Below, piece by piece: positions 48,552 through 58,235 of a stretch of 64,000 nucleotides of DNA. The DNA comes from Mytilus edulis (Eukaryota; Mollusca; Bivalvia; Mytilida; Mytilidae): positions 73,795,821-73,859,820 of the forward strand of contig NC_092346.1 in assembly GCF_963676685.1 (NCBI RefSeq), given 5' to 3'. The notes below the pieces were generated by a model. The model did not search any database. It saw only the letters and a list, made by a program, of their open reading frames with translations, and was not told where the DNA came from. A program made the position numbers and the translations under genes. Position 1 is the stretch's first letter. Every line of letters begins with the position of its first letter.

Positions 48552-49196
48552 AACTAGATGTGTCAAAGCGACACGAATGGCCCCGTCCCAAAAAATTGAA
48601 AAATCTGCAATTTTAATATAAATACATGTGGACACAAACATGATGGTAGTCTCATATATAAAAAATCAGCTCAAAATCTGGAGGCATAAAAAAAATCCAT
48701 ATAACTGTGATTTTTTATAATTCATCAAAGTCCAAAGCCCATAATTTCAGCAATAATTAGCAGAGCGGAACGAAACTTAAACTTGATCTGCAACTCGACA
48801 TGGTTAACTCGCATATCAAAATTCAGCCCAATATCTGAAGGCGTTTAGAAATAAAGTCCGTATAACTGTGATTATCAACAATTTCTCAAAGTCCGAAGCC
48901 TGTAAATTCAGCAAAAAATAGTGGATCCAAACGAAAGTTTAACTTGATCTGTAACTCATCATGGTTAACTCACATACCAAAAATCAGCCAAATATCTGAA
49001 GGCGTTTAGAAATAAAGTCCGTATAACTGTGATTATCAACAATTTCTCAAAGTCCAAAGCCCGTAATTTCGGCAAAAATTAGTGGAGCGGAAGGAAACTT
49101 AAACTTGATCTGTAACTCATCATGGCTTACTAACATACCAAAAATCTACTCAATATCTGAAGGCGTTTAGAAAAAAAAATCTGTATAACTGTGATT

Positions 49197-50027
49197 TCTT
49201 TAATAGTTATCCCATAAGGACGCGGTGTGTCAGTGTAAGATCATCCCGATGGCCGGAGGCCAGAGTAAGATCATCCCGATGGCCGGAGGCCAGAGGGTGA
49301 TCTTACACTGACACACCAAGTCCGAATGGGATAACTATTTTACATCCCAGTTGTTTTAGATTAGACGAAAAAACATTTTCAATTCATAAAATCTAGTTTA
49401 GAACGCCACACAACCATTATAATATACTTTATATATTACTATATGATGTATACCCTTTATGACCCCCTAACACGATGAGTAGATATCAAACAATGTCAAC
49501 TCGCCCCACTGGCCAATTGGCCCACAATATATCGCCACTTTATGAAAAAATCGACCAACTCTTGTAACCGACTCGCCCAACTTAAAAAAAGTGTAAAATC
49601 AAAATGAACAATCAGTCTGACAACTCATTTATTTAACGAAAAGGACAACTTATTTATTTAACTGAGTAAAGGTCTGCCAACTCGACCCAGTTATAAAAAT
49701 ATCTTGCTTCCTTTAAGTATGTTAAATTTCTGATAGTTCGTATCCAGTCGTCCTGGTCAAGTGGTATGTGTCATGGCTTGATATGCTAAAGGTCTTGAGT
49801 TCGAATCTCAGCATATACATTGGATTTTTTCTACGTGAATTTTAATAGATAGTCTTCTCCGTATAATTAATTATAAGTTTTATACTGGATTTGACATTCC
49901 CGCCAAAATGTTGCAGAATATCATATAGTAATGATCTGAGCCGGATCACCCCAACCAGATCACCCCAGTTTAGGTTTCTTTGTTATGCATGCTTTCCTTT
50001 GTTCTGCAACAAAGGAGCTGGGATGTA
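49197..50027. mobile_element. Insertion nested in the tandem-core element
   Basis: Host sequence GTATAACTGTGATT breaks off at ~49196 and resumes at ~50028 with ACAATTTCTCAAAGTCC. Inside, 49202-49338 is a foldback with ~43-base arms (AATAGTTATCCCAT ... TGTGTCAGTGTAAGATCA) around a duplicated TCCCGATGGCCGGAGGCC. The rest runs from TTACATCCCAG (49341) to its complement CTGGGATGTAA (ending ~50025). It may be one composite or two successive insertions. Confidence 0.65.
49749..49825 (+). repeat. tRNA-derived SINE-like head with A and B boxes
   Basis: TGGTCAAGTGGT fits the RNA polymerase III A box, and GAGTTCGAATCTC about 40 bases downstream fits the B box (GGTTCGANTCC). A complete cloverleaf with a good acceptor stem is not evident, so this is better read as a SINE promoter or tRNA relic than a working tRNA gene. 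It lies inside the nested insertion. Confidence 0.45.
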
Positions 50028-50259
50028 ATACAATTTCTCAAAGTCCAAAGCCTGTAATTTCTGCAAAAATTAGTGGATCCGAACCAAACTTAAACTTGGT
50101 CTGTAACTCATCATAGTTAACTTGCATACCAAAAATAAGCCCAATATCTAAAGGCATTTAGAAAAAAAACTACGTATAATCGTTTGTTGCGGAATGACGG
50201 AATTTCGGACAAGGGTAAAACTATATGGCACCGACAACTTCGTTGCGGGGCCATAAAAA

Positions 50260-50971
50260 GTAAAGTGCATGCAGGGACACTAGAAGAAGAAGAAGAAAGT
50301 TTAAGTATTCAACATTTTAATCAATACACATGACAAGGTTAAGTCCTCTGATAGTTATTTGTATTATTTGATTTAGGCGTTTAGAACATTTGGCGACCCC
50401 GCAGTTTAAATGTCGATAACACTTACGATACTGAAAAGTGTGAATTACAGAAGAACGTTCACTTAATCTGACCCAGTCAATTAATAACCTGAGAGAGTCA
50501 AGAAATGATATTGTCTAAGGTGTTATGAAAATGATTCTGTATTTGTATCTTTTTTACAACGGATATTTTGTCGGTCTGACGTAGTCGTGAGATACAATAG
50601 TGTATCAAGTTCCAAAAATAACCCCCAAAAATATGAGTTTTAGAGCCGCGGAACAGATCCTAAAGGATAACGAGATCGTTTGGATTACCTGACTGACGCT
50701 GGCATGAGGTACAGAGGCAAAGCATCTCGTGCGGAAACGAAAAATCATTGGAAGAAATGTTTACATCTTTTTCTTATTGTATAGCAACCAACAGATGCTT
50801 AATTTATAAAAGGTTATCATGAATAGTTTGGAACTTCCAATTGCTGGAAACAGTTTCAACATTCTTTTAATTATTTTGAGATGTTTGTCTGTTCAGTTAG
50901 GTGCTATTTCATTACACTGATTGTATAACAATGATTAAAAGACATTTTAAAATAGTGTATGTTTGTAAAGT
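50260..50971. other. 3' flank of gene B
   Basis: No gene called. 50560-50760 is less AT-rich than its surroundings. No AATAAA is visible close behind the gene B stop on the minus strand, so the transcript end is undefined. Confidence 0.35.
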
Positions 50972-51118
50972 CTATTCGTCATGATTTATTTCGACATTGC
51001 ACACAACGCCAGAATCACAGGACTGTTGACACTGAAGTTCATGAGTGTTGTTCTTTGCTCCTTGCTCGTGGTTTTCATCAGTATATGTACATTTTCCATT
51101 GGATGGGGTCACATTATT
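50972..51118 (-). CDS. Gene B exon 4: cytoplasmic tail
   Basis: 147 nt, phase 0 after CTCATTTCAG, encoding 48 residues starting NNVTPSNGKCTYTDE and ending NVEINHDE before TAG. CQQSCDSGVVC is unusual for a cytosolic tail. The acceptor lies at the edge of, and is part of, a 36-bp minisatellite. Confidence 0.78.
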   Translation of the reverse strand, partial: NNVTPSNGKCTYTDENHEQGAKNNTHELQCQQSCDSGVVCNVEINHDE

Positions 51119-54100
51119 CTGAAATGAGCACTAGTATATGAGTTTATCGAAAACATTATTCTGAAATGAGCATATGAGTATATCGAATACATAATTCTGA
51201 AATGAGTATAGGAGTTTATCGAATAAATTACTCTGAACTGAGTATAGGAGTATATCGAATGCATTACTCTGAAATGAGTATAGGAGTATATCGAATACAT
51301 TACTTTGAAATGAGTATAGGAGTATATCGAATACATTACTCTGAATGAGTTTAGGAGGATATCGAATGCATTACTCTGATATGAATATAGGAGTATATCG
51401 AATGCATCAGATCTAAAACATTACGCTCAATTAAGGCATTATCTATTTTTTACAACATTCAGTAGAGCTTAATGTATTAAGAAAAATCAGAATGTTACTG
51501 TTTATTTGAAGTATTTATGTAATTTATTAGTATAAACTTTAACATATACGACCATAAGTGGAATACTCCATTAGGAACTTCCCTATGATGATAATTGGTG
51601 GCTGTATAGCGCTTAGAAGCTGGTCCCAAAAGGAAGTGAAATAAGCCATGCCTTCCTTCTAACTGATACCTCTTAAACTAACACATTCACATTCCGGTTC
51701 AGTATGTCGGTCTAGTACAAAATGTGTTCATTTTTATATCATATAATCATGTTCTCGTGTTAAATATGCATTTCACTTCCTTCTGAGATCAGCTTCTGAG
51801 TGCTTTACACCCAGCAATTATTATCATCGGGGCACAGATTTAACACTCCGAAGCGACAGGCTTTGATTTTATTAAAATACGTTAACCAGTTGCTTCTTGG
51901 CGAAAAAAAATGTTGAAGTTTTTGGTTTTACTAAATCAAAGATAGATTCCCCGACCAGCCGTACCGCGGTACCTACCAGTCCTCACTTTATTTTGATTAG
52001 GCACTTGATTGCCTTAGTTTGTATGATAACATGCATCCTTTAATTTTTGGACACGGTGTATAATAAATGTCAAGTTACCCCATGTTCCTTCTGTACTTGG
52101 AATCTTCTTCGTCTTCTCTCTTTGTAAACATACATTCTATAGAAATAAATATACTTTAAATAAAGTAATACTATGAAAATGTTATGTCGTGAGATATATA
52201 ATATATATGAAATACTTTTTTTTCGGGAAAAATTGAATGTCTGCTCATATCCAATCTTTTAGAAAAATTGAATTTTCACAGAAAAGTGTCCATCATGCAC
52301 TTGCACTGCACTATTATTGGAATAGTATACGCAGAATAGAATGGTATACATTAACCTCAGTTTCAGATATAGAGATGTGATTTTTTTTGGTGACAAGTGC
52401 TTTTGACTATCCATAAGAACTTGCGGTCATCTGATGTTCAGTACTTCGGTACTTTGATTAATATATTTGTTTACCTATGCAATATATAAAAAATAATTGG
52501 TTCTCTTCAGATGTAAATATTATTTTCTCTTTTTTTTCGCCTTCAAGTCACCTTTGTTTTAACAAACTTGCACTTGTCCTGGATATTCATGTAATATTTG
52601 CCACTGTAAAACAACTATCAAAACATCAATCGATCGTGTCTAATAAGAAACTTTATATTACTTTATTTCAGTTTCCAAGATAACTAATTTTCAAAATACT
52701 TATATAATAAAATGGCATTAGCATAATATCCGTATTGGATCAACTTTGTAAATGTGGGACACAACCCTTGTAAACATTCCAAGGGTACTCGTTCATGGTT
52801 GATGCATTCTTTAAAGTTTTGACTAATTACTGAACGTACCCAGCGGTAGCTCCAAGAAGACTGATAATACTCAAGACTAATACCACTATCACAGCATCTT
52901 TTGTCTTCTGCTCTTCTTCTTCTCGATCCGTTGGAAAAGGAATATGTGTAGGTAGTGATTCTTTTGAAACTGTTGTTAATTCTTTTAAATATGTTGTTAA
53001 TTTTGTTGATGCTGTTGTTTTTGTTGACATAAAAGTTTGCGGGGAAGCTTGTTTACTCGTCGTACTCCTGAAATGGACAGACGACGAAATAGTTTTCGTT
53101 AACGTTGATGTCGTGGTGGACTTTCTCGATGTAATTTTGTGTGTGGGTAATGTAAGAAAGGGACAATTTAATTTCAATTCTTTGTTACATTTGTACGTAA
53201 ATGTACTAATAGTTGAGGTGACTTGTTCGCTGCAAAATGACTTATCACCAAAACATTGTTCGTAGACTTCAAGGGTTTTATTGCAGTCACATCTATCCCC
53301 GGGTGAACATTCGAACAAAACAAGTTTCATATCATCTGGAGGACATATTATCGAACTGAGTGTGTTGTCTAGAATCGCCACTTTACTGGAGTAGAAAGCT
53401 TCCACTGACTGTAAAACCTTAAAAGATAACTATAAATTGTGGGTCTTTATAAAAACATGTAAAAGATTATATTTAGTTTAAAAGATATCTTAAGATACTT
53501 GACAATATGAAGAATTGGGATTGTATGTGTATGAAAAAAAAACACCCCAAAATATAGGTTTGTGTGTCCAACCAGAGACAGGTCCAACGTATAGACTTTT
53601 TCAAGACACCGAATAGTTTGGATAATTGTCTAAAATTTCGACCCCGTTATCTCTATAAGTAGCTAGCTCATGAAGATAACATATTTACATTGACGAGGTG
53701 AAAAATTGTTTGTATGCAAGTTTTTGTCCAAAAAAAAAATCACCGTGGAGTCAAAACTATATCATATTCCCTCATGACAAAGTAAAACACCATACAAATT
53801 GGTTCACCAGATGAAGTGTTTAGGATATGATATCTGTTCTTAATTTCCCTTTATTCAAGAAAAAGACAAGTTGTTTAACTTTTAAGTCTTTTTGTCTTTG
53901 ATGGAGATTTATCTCATTGGCAATCATACAGCATATTCTTATTTTCAGAACACAAGATAAAAGATAAGACAGTTTTGCAATTGGTCTTTTTTTGGCGACA
54001 CGCCCACTCTAACATTGTGTACGTTGTTATTCGTATAAATATATATCTTTGAGCCTTATTTTTGATAGAAATTTATTTATAATGAATGGCAATAAATTAT

Positions 54101-56141
54101 TTTGAATTTATTGAACCATAAAATTAATTTTTGACTCTTCACATTTAACATAATCCGCTTCGCGCTTCGCGGATTATTCCATGTGAAGAGTCAAAAATTA
54201 ATTTTATGGTTCAATAAATTCAAAATAAATAACAGCCATTCATTAATTGTTTATTTACTTATTTATTCTCTTAGTTTGGTTCGTATACATTATGATGACA
54301 GATTGTAAATCATACTACACACTTTGTATGTATCATATTCCTCTGACGTCTCTGACTCTCTGACTGCATTTCATTGAGGCTGCATGGGCTACACAGACCA
54401 CGACCTTCAGACAATGACACAATATCGTACCTTACTACATTTGTTTATAAACACTGTTTGTATATATTTACGTTTGTTGTGTAATGATGATGATGGTGAT
54501 GAATATAAGTATTTTTGAACGTTCAGTGGCAAATGTCACATGCATATCAGGATTAGTGCATGTCAATACGACGAAAACTTAACAACACTTAAAAGACATA
54601 TAGAAGCTCCAAATTGCAAGGATTTCGAAATAATACCCACTTGTTATAAACAAATAATACATTTTCAGCGACACGAATTTTATTTACCAGGAGTTTTTAA
54701 CATATAATGCAATCACGGTTGGTGTAATGTTTCTATTTTCAGGTTCTTACACTTATTAAGTTAGATGGTAAGTAAAGTTTATCAAGATTCGACACAAACA
54801 AAACCTAATATGGGCTCTAATGAGCTCCTACAACCGAAAAACTACATAACATCGATACTAATTAATTCATTGAAGTGAATGATTCATTTTACAGCAGCAT
54901 TCCTGATCATTCCTGTGGTCTATAATCATTAAAATCGTGTAACATTTTAAATTGACACATTTCATTCAGTTTTGTTAGTATATAGACCAACGACAGTAAA
55001 TAAGTTCTGATCGATTTCATTAGCCTAAAGACCAGGATAAAATCATGTAGGGCATATGCATAGTTAGAAGACGAACTGATTTTTCAAAAGTTTTTTTTCA
55101 AAAAGTGAACCAATTTGGATGACTAACTTCCAAGAGACAAGATCAGTACGATGACAAAGGAGATTTCTGAGGTTTATAATAATCATTTTTGTTAATCATT
55201 GAAAATTGACATTGTCAAGGAGGATGTGGATTGTATCGGGGAAAACATTTCCTTCCCCATAAATATTATATAACTGAATGTAACAATAAAACTCAAATTC
55301 CTGTTATCGCTTAAACTACATGAATATTAGTAAATTTCTGAGTTTAACTAAGAAATTAGACGCATGAGAACAATTTTGAAGAATCTTTGAATTATTTAAA
55401 AATAATTTCTGGTATTTAGATTTATTAGTATGCATCAATCCGAGCAACGTCACTACATAATTTGGTAAAACAAAACATGAGATCGGGAAGATATACCACT
55501 TTATTTACAGTTTCATGGAATTTTCAAATTCGATACTATTGAATGGGAATAAGATGCTCAAACAATTGATCGTCGTAAATAAATATTATTACATATATAG
55601 TTGAAATATACATTAAATTGCCTTAATACTTTTTTAAGTTGTATTTTGTGCTGAGATTTCTATTTCCATTTTGAAACAATTAAAAGAAATCGCCAGCCAA
55701 ATACTTATCAATCGTATTTTTGTTTGTTATTTTTATGTTTGTCAGTGCTGGAATAAGCTTTTGAATGATTGTGTTTGTACAAATACTGACTTTAATGTCT
55801 GTTTCCATGGATATCTATCTAAGGTGCAGATAACCTTAACATTTTTTAAATTCCTTATAGAATATGAAATATAATCATTGATAGAAAAACAAACCAATGA
55901 GCGATACAAGACCGGAGACATATGATAATTCATTTGTGTGTATGTTTGAGTAAAATTATTAATGGCTAATCTTTTACAGAAATGGGTGTGATACAAATGA
56001 CATTAAATTACAACATCAATGTCTTACCTTTGAACAGAAACCACCATCAGTTCCGTTGCAAAATAATATCTTAGAATTATTTTCTGAATATGAAACATGG
56101 AATGTCAACAGAAATATGATATTATACAATAGTCCAACCAT
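50972..56141 (-). CDS. Gene B: predicted single-pass type I membrane protein, 295 aa, four exons
   Basis: Assembled from 56028-56141, 52840-53408, 52079-52136 and 50972-51118 (888 nt including the stop). Phases 0, 2 and 0 are all compatible. Residues 1-~19 are a signal peptide. The ectodomain has cysteines (ICPPDD, CSPGDRCDCN, EQCFGDKSFC, YKCNKELKLNC) and glycosylation sites. Residues ~130-205 form a Ser/Thr-rich, mucin-like stalk, then an acidic EEEEQK. The membrane helix spans ~210-232 and crosses the exon 2/3 junction, followed by a KERRRRRF stop-transfer run. The tail of ~60 residues has several cysteines. Gene A has the same exon plan and a similar CPP position, but overall similarity is low. 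Family unknown. Confidence 0.82.
51112..51405. repeat. 36-bp minisatellite containing the gene B splice acceptor
   Basis: Units of ATTCTGAAATGAG followed by TATAGGAGTATATCGAATAC repeat with CTGA positions at 51119, 51161, 51197, 51233, 51269, 51305 (as TTGA), 51341 and 51376. Spacing is 42, 36, 36, 36, 36, 36 and 35. Read on the minus strand each unit carries CTCATTTCAG|ARTAAT, a copy of the exon 4 acceptor. The 75-codon minus frame over the array is in a different phase from exon 4 and stops just after the junction. Confidence 0.92.
51575..51845. mobile_element. Inverted-repeat element in gene B intron
   Basis: Left segment ATGATAATTGGTGGCTGTAT followed by AGCGCTTAGAAGCTGGTCCC and AAAAGGAAGTGAAAT pairs, with mismatches, with right segment ATTTCACTTCCTTCTGAGAT followed by CAGCTTCTGAGTGC and CAGCAATTATTATCAT. 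Arms of ~60 bases and a ~130-base middle suggest a diverged MITE in the intron between exons 3 and 4. Confidence 0.65.
52079..52136 (-). CDS. Gene B exon 3: end of membrane helix and basic stop-transfer
   Basis: 58 nt after a TTATTTCTATAG acceptor and ending CATGGG|GTAACT. The first base completes Gly 228; then it reads MYVYKERRRRRFQVQKEHG. It completes the hydrophobic helix and supplies five consecutive arginines, as expected on the cytoplasmic side. This is strong independent support for the exon despite its size. Confidence 0.82.
52293..52460. repeat. Dispersed repeat, uninterrupted copy
   Basis: CATGCACTTGCACTGCACTA ... TATAGAGATGTGATTTTTTT ... GACAAGTGCTTTTGAC ... TTCAGTACTTCGGTACTTTG matches the split copy at 47318-47660. 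It lies in the intron between gene B exons 2 and 3. Confidence 0.75.
52840..53408 (-). CDS. Gene B exon 2: ectodomain, Thr-rich stalk, start of membrane helix
   Basis: 569 nt, entering in phase 0 after AAGGTTTTACAG (SVEAFYSSK...) and leaving after GG at GTACGT. It contains the Cys region, a stalk with KSTTTSTLTKTISSS and STKTTASTKLTTYL, and most of the helix (DAVIVVLVLSIISLLGATA). The open frame's last three codons (YVQ) are intron. Confidence 0.88.
53880..53946 (+). repeat. Fragment of the GTTGTCTCATTGGCA repeat
   Basis: GATGGAGATTTATCTCATTG followed by GCAATCATAC: a diverged 3' end of the short interspersed family, in gene B intron 1. Confidence 0.6.
54081..54244. mobile_element. Large near-perfect foldback in gene B intron
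   Basis: AATGAATGGC ... TTTTGAATTTATTGAACC followed by ATAAAATTAATTTTTGACTC and TTCACAT pairs with ATGTGAAGAGTCAAAAATTA ... GAATTCAAAATAAAT-type right arm ending GCCATTCATT. Arms are ~65 bases with very few mismatches. The ~35-base loop contains a second small palindrome (AATCCGC TTCGCGCTTC GCGGATT). Confidence 0.9.
54245..56027. other. Gene B intron 1, right part
   Basis: AT-rich intron DNA. Frames at 55671-55874 and 55742-55996 overlap on opposite strands and lack support. Confidence 0.4.
56028..56141 (-). CDS. Gene B exon 1: signal peptide
   Basis: Encodes 38 residues starting MVGLLYNIIFLLTFHVSYSE, a classical hydrophobic leader, then NNSKILFCNGTDGGFCSK. It ends in phase 0 at AAG|GTAAGA. 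The ATG is the first in-frame start. Upstream ATGs at ~56172 and ~56184 (minus) would be short upstream frames if transcription starts farther out. Confidence 0.82.
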
Positions 56142-56810
56142 CACACTGGCTAGCTTGGGTAGGTTTCATTTCCTCATGTGTTAATATATCCGTTTTCTAA
56201 TTACTTAAAATCAACACTCTCACACATAATCTATTTTTATCAAACTTTCACTGCTTCAAGTGTATTATAATTATTTTACTTTAAACACTTGAGTTTTCAC
56301 CTTTTTTTTTTCTAGTACATGAAATTATAAAATGAATGACGTTACTTCGAATTTTTAGCATTTTAAGATAGCTATAAATTACAATCTTGTGGGATATAAA
56401 GAAATATCAAGCATGGTTTTTTTTCTCAGTATGTTAGATCACTTGGTTTAGGGATATTAATCAGGATGTTAGTTTTATCTTTTGAATTATTGTTGGTTTT
56501 ATCTTTTGAATTATTATTGTTTTTATCTTTTGAATTATTGTTGGTTTTGTCGTTTTGATTGTGTCACATTTTGTATCCTTAGCTTTGTTGCCTTTACTAT
56601 ATATTCACAGTTGAAGGCTGTACAACAACTTCATTATTTTCATATAAATTTGTGGCTGAACAGTTCTCTGCCAAATCAAACCAAAGAAGGGATTCCCGAC
56701 TAGCCACTTTGGAAGTGAAAGATAGACTAAACGTATGTATTTGGCCTTTTACTCATATTTGTAATACAGAATGAAAACGAAGTTTTTTTAAGCAGAATAT
56801 GACCTCAATG
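56142..56810. other. Upstream flank of gene B
   Basis: Probable 5' UTR/promoter side. A weak TATA-like GATAAAAATAG (minus, ~56240) is the best candidate, but the transcription start is not established. 56465-56560 has three ~28-base repeats of TTTTATCTTTTGAATTATTG. Confidence 0.35.
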
Positions 56811-56965
56811 CAGTGGTGGACTCAGAAATGTTCATAAGAGAGGCCAACTGAATGCCAGAGAGGGGCCCGCTCTAGTTTTGCTTCAGTAATTCCCTATATA
56901 ATTTCCCCCATAAATGGGGTGCCCGGGCTCCCTGTGCCCCCCCCCCCCCCCTAAACCCGCCTCTG
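56811..56965. mobile_element. hAT-like MITE, copy 4
   Basis: Starts CAGTGGTGGACTCAG and ends CCCGCCTCTG. The interior GGGGCCCGCTCTAG ... AATTCCCTATATAATTT matches the inverse of the copy at 26411-26577. Flanks share CAATG next to both ends. It lies ~670 bases upstream of the gene B start. Confidence 0.7.
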
Positions 56966-57192
56966 CAATGTCACACAATACGCCATTATACATAAACCAG
57001 GTGAGCGGTACAGGCTCCTATGGCAGCTTCTAGCTGTTTATGTATTTTTGTTTAAACTAAGAGAAGATTAATTGCAATTGAGCTTAATTTGAGAAGAAAC
57101 AAACCAGTTACATAATTGATAAGATGGTGGTAAATAATAAATGTGTTATTGTACAGTCTATACAAAACTAGTGTTTACTGCTATCGCTATTA

Positions 57193-57300
57193 TGCAATCA
57201 CAGGCACTTGTTTTCTATCCATGGGAAGATCTACTATCCCTATATATTACGAGGATAGTAGATCTTCCCATGGATAGAAAACAAGTGCCTGTGTATGCAA
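57193..57300. mobile_element. Near-perfect 47-base foldback
   Basis: TGCAATCACAGGCACTTG followed by TTTTCTATCCATGGGAAGAT and CTACTATCC pairs almost perfectly with GGATAGTAGATCTTCCCATG and GATAGAAAACAAGTGCCTGT, around a 13-base loop CTATATATTACGA. Single arms of the same family are at 17708-17745 and 61516-61555. Confidence 0.92.
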
Positions 57301-57566
57301 TACTGAGGGGGGGGCAAGGGGGGTCCCAATAACAGCAAAACATCAAATTGATTTGGCTCATAACAGATAACAAGGAATTAAAATGGACAAAAACAGATAA
57401 CAGTAAATGAAATATTAAAACAATATGGTCTTTGACAAATCAGTATTTCTTATTACGGATATAATCCTTTGTAATGCATTCCATTTTCTATGACTATGTT
57501 TTTAGTATTAATTTATGTATCTAGAATGTGTTTAAATTACAACTCAATATATTATAATATTTTTTA

Positions 57567-58235
57567 TTCGCTCGTTAACGGAACATATTATGGTATACTG
57601 TTGTCCGTCTGTTCTCAACATGTCGGACATTAACTCAAAAACTCTTTAACCAATTTGCATTAAACTTTGGGAAATTGTTTATATCTATTGACGTAAGCTC
57701 CTTTTTTGCTTTTTTTTTTTTTTTTTTTTTTATAAATTTTAGATTTTATGTTTCTGGGTAATGGGTTTTTATTCAATAAAATTGGTGGGTTTTTTTTCTT
57801 CAGTTTTCTGATAATATTTCAAAAATGCTTTCACAAATCAAGGAATTTTGGTGAATTGTTTATATCTTTTAACATGAGTTCACTTTCAATTTTCATAAAT
57901 TTTAGATTTTACGTTTCCGAGTTAACTGGTTTTATTAATTAAAAAGGGGGGATTTTCCAGTTTTCAGACATTAACACAAAAATGTTTTCAGCAGTTCTCA
58001 TAAAACTTTGCTGAAATGTTTATATCTATTGTTGTAAACTCCCTTTCGATTTTTATTAATTTTAGATTTTATGTTATTGAGTTCAGGGATTTTATTCATT
58101 AGAAAAACGTGGTATTTTCTAGTTTCCAAAAATAACTCAAAAATGCTTTCATCAGTTCTCATGAAACGTTGGTGTATTGTTTATATATATTGACTGAAGC
58201 TCCCTTTGTTGCTAATAAAAAAAAAATGACCTAAA
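57567..58235. repeat. Tandem array of ~160-185-bp units, about four
   Basis: Units contain GTTTATATCTATTGAC...AAGCTCCCTTT, TTTTAGATTTTATGTTTCTG and CAAAAATGCTTTCA near 57678, 57860, 58020 and 58178. The first unit has a 24-base T run (57711-57730 region). The left end TATTCGCTCGTTAACGGAAC may be a specific head. Architecture is again head plus tandem core. Confidence 0.75.

Larger units (their letters stand above)
48552..50259. mobile_element. Tandem-core element (pearl/HINE-like), interrupted
   Basis: Left end AGATGTGTCAAAGCGACACG with GGCCCCGTCCC. The core has ~161-bp units containing AAACTTAAACTTGATCTGTA, ATATCTGAAGGCGTTTAGAA and GTATAACTGTGATTATC (units near 48770, 48931, 49094 and, after the interruption, 50085). 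The right end is CTTCGTTGCGGGGCCATAAA. The plan is the same as 31138-31803. A later insertion at ~49197-50027 splits the fourth unit. Confidence 0.72.

Noticed and set aside
49749..49825. Functional tRNA gene
   Set aside because: A and B boxes are present, but I cannot fold a convincing acceptor stem and anticodon arm. It is kept only as a SINE/tRNA-derived relic.
50660..50740. Possible micro-exon of gene B on the minus strand ending CAG|GTAATC
   Set aside because: The 52079-52136 and 50972-51118 exons already complete the gene in phase with the expected basic stop-transfer run. This candidate has a poor acceptor.
51109..51336. 75-codon minus frame MYSIYSYTHFRVM...
   Set aside because: It is a translation of the 36-bp minisatellite in a phase different from gene B exon 4, and it stops at the exon junction.
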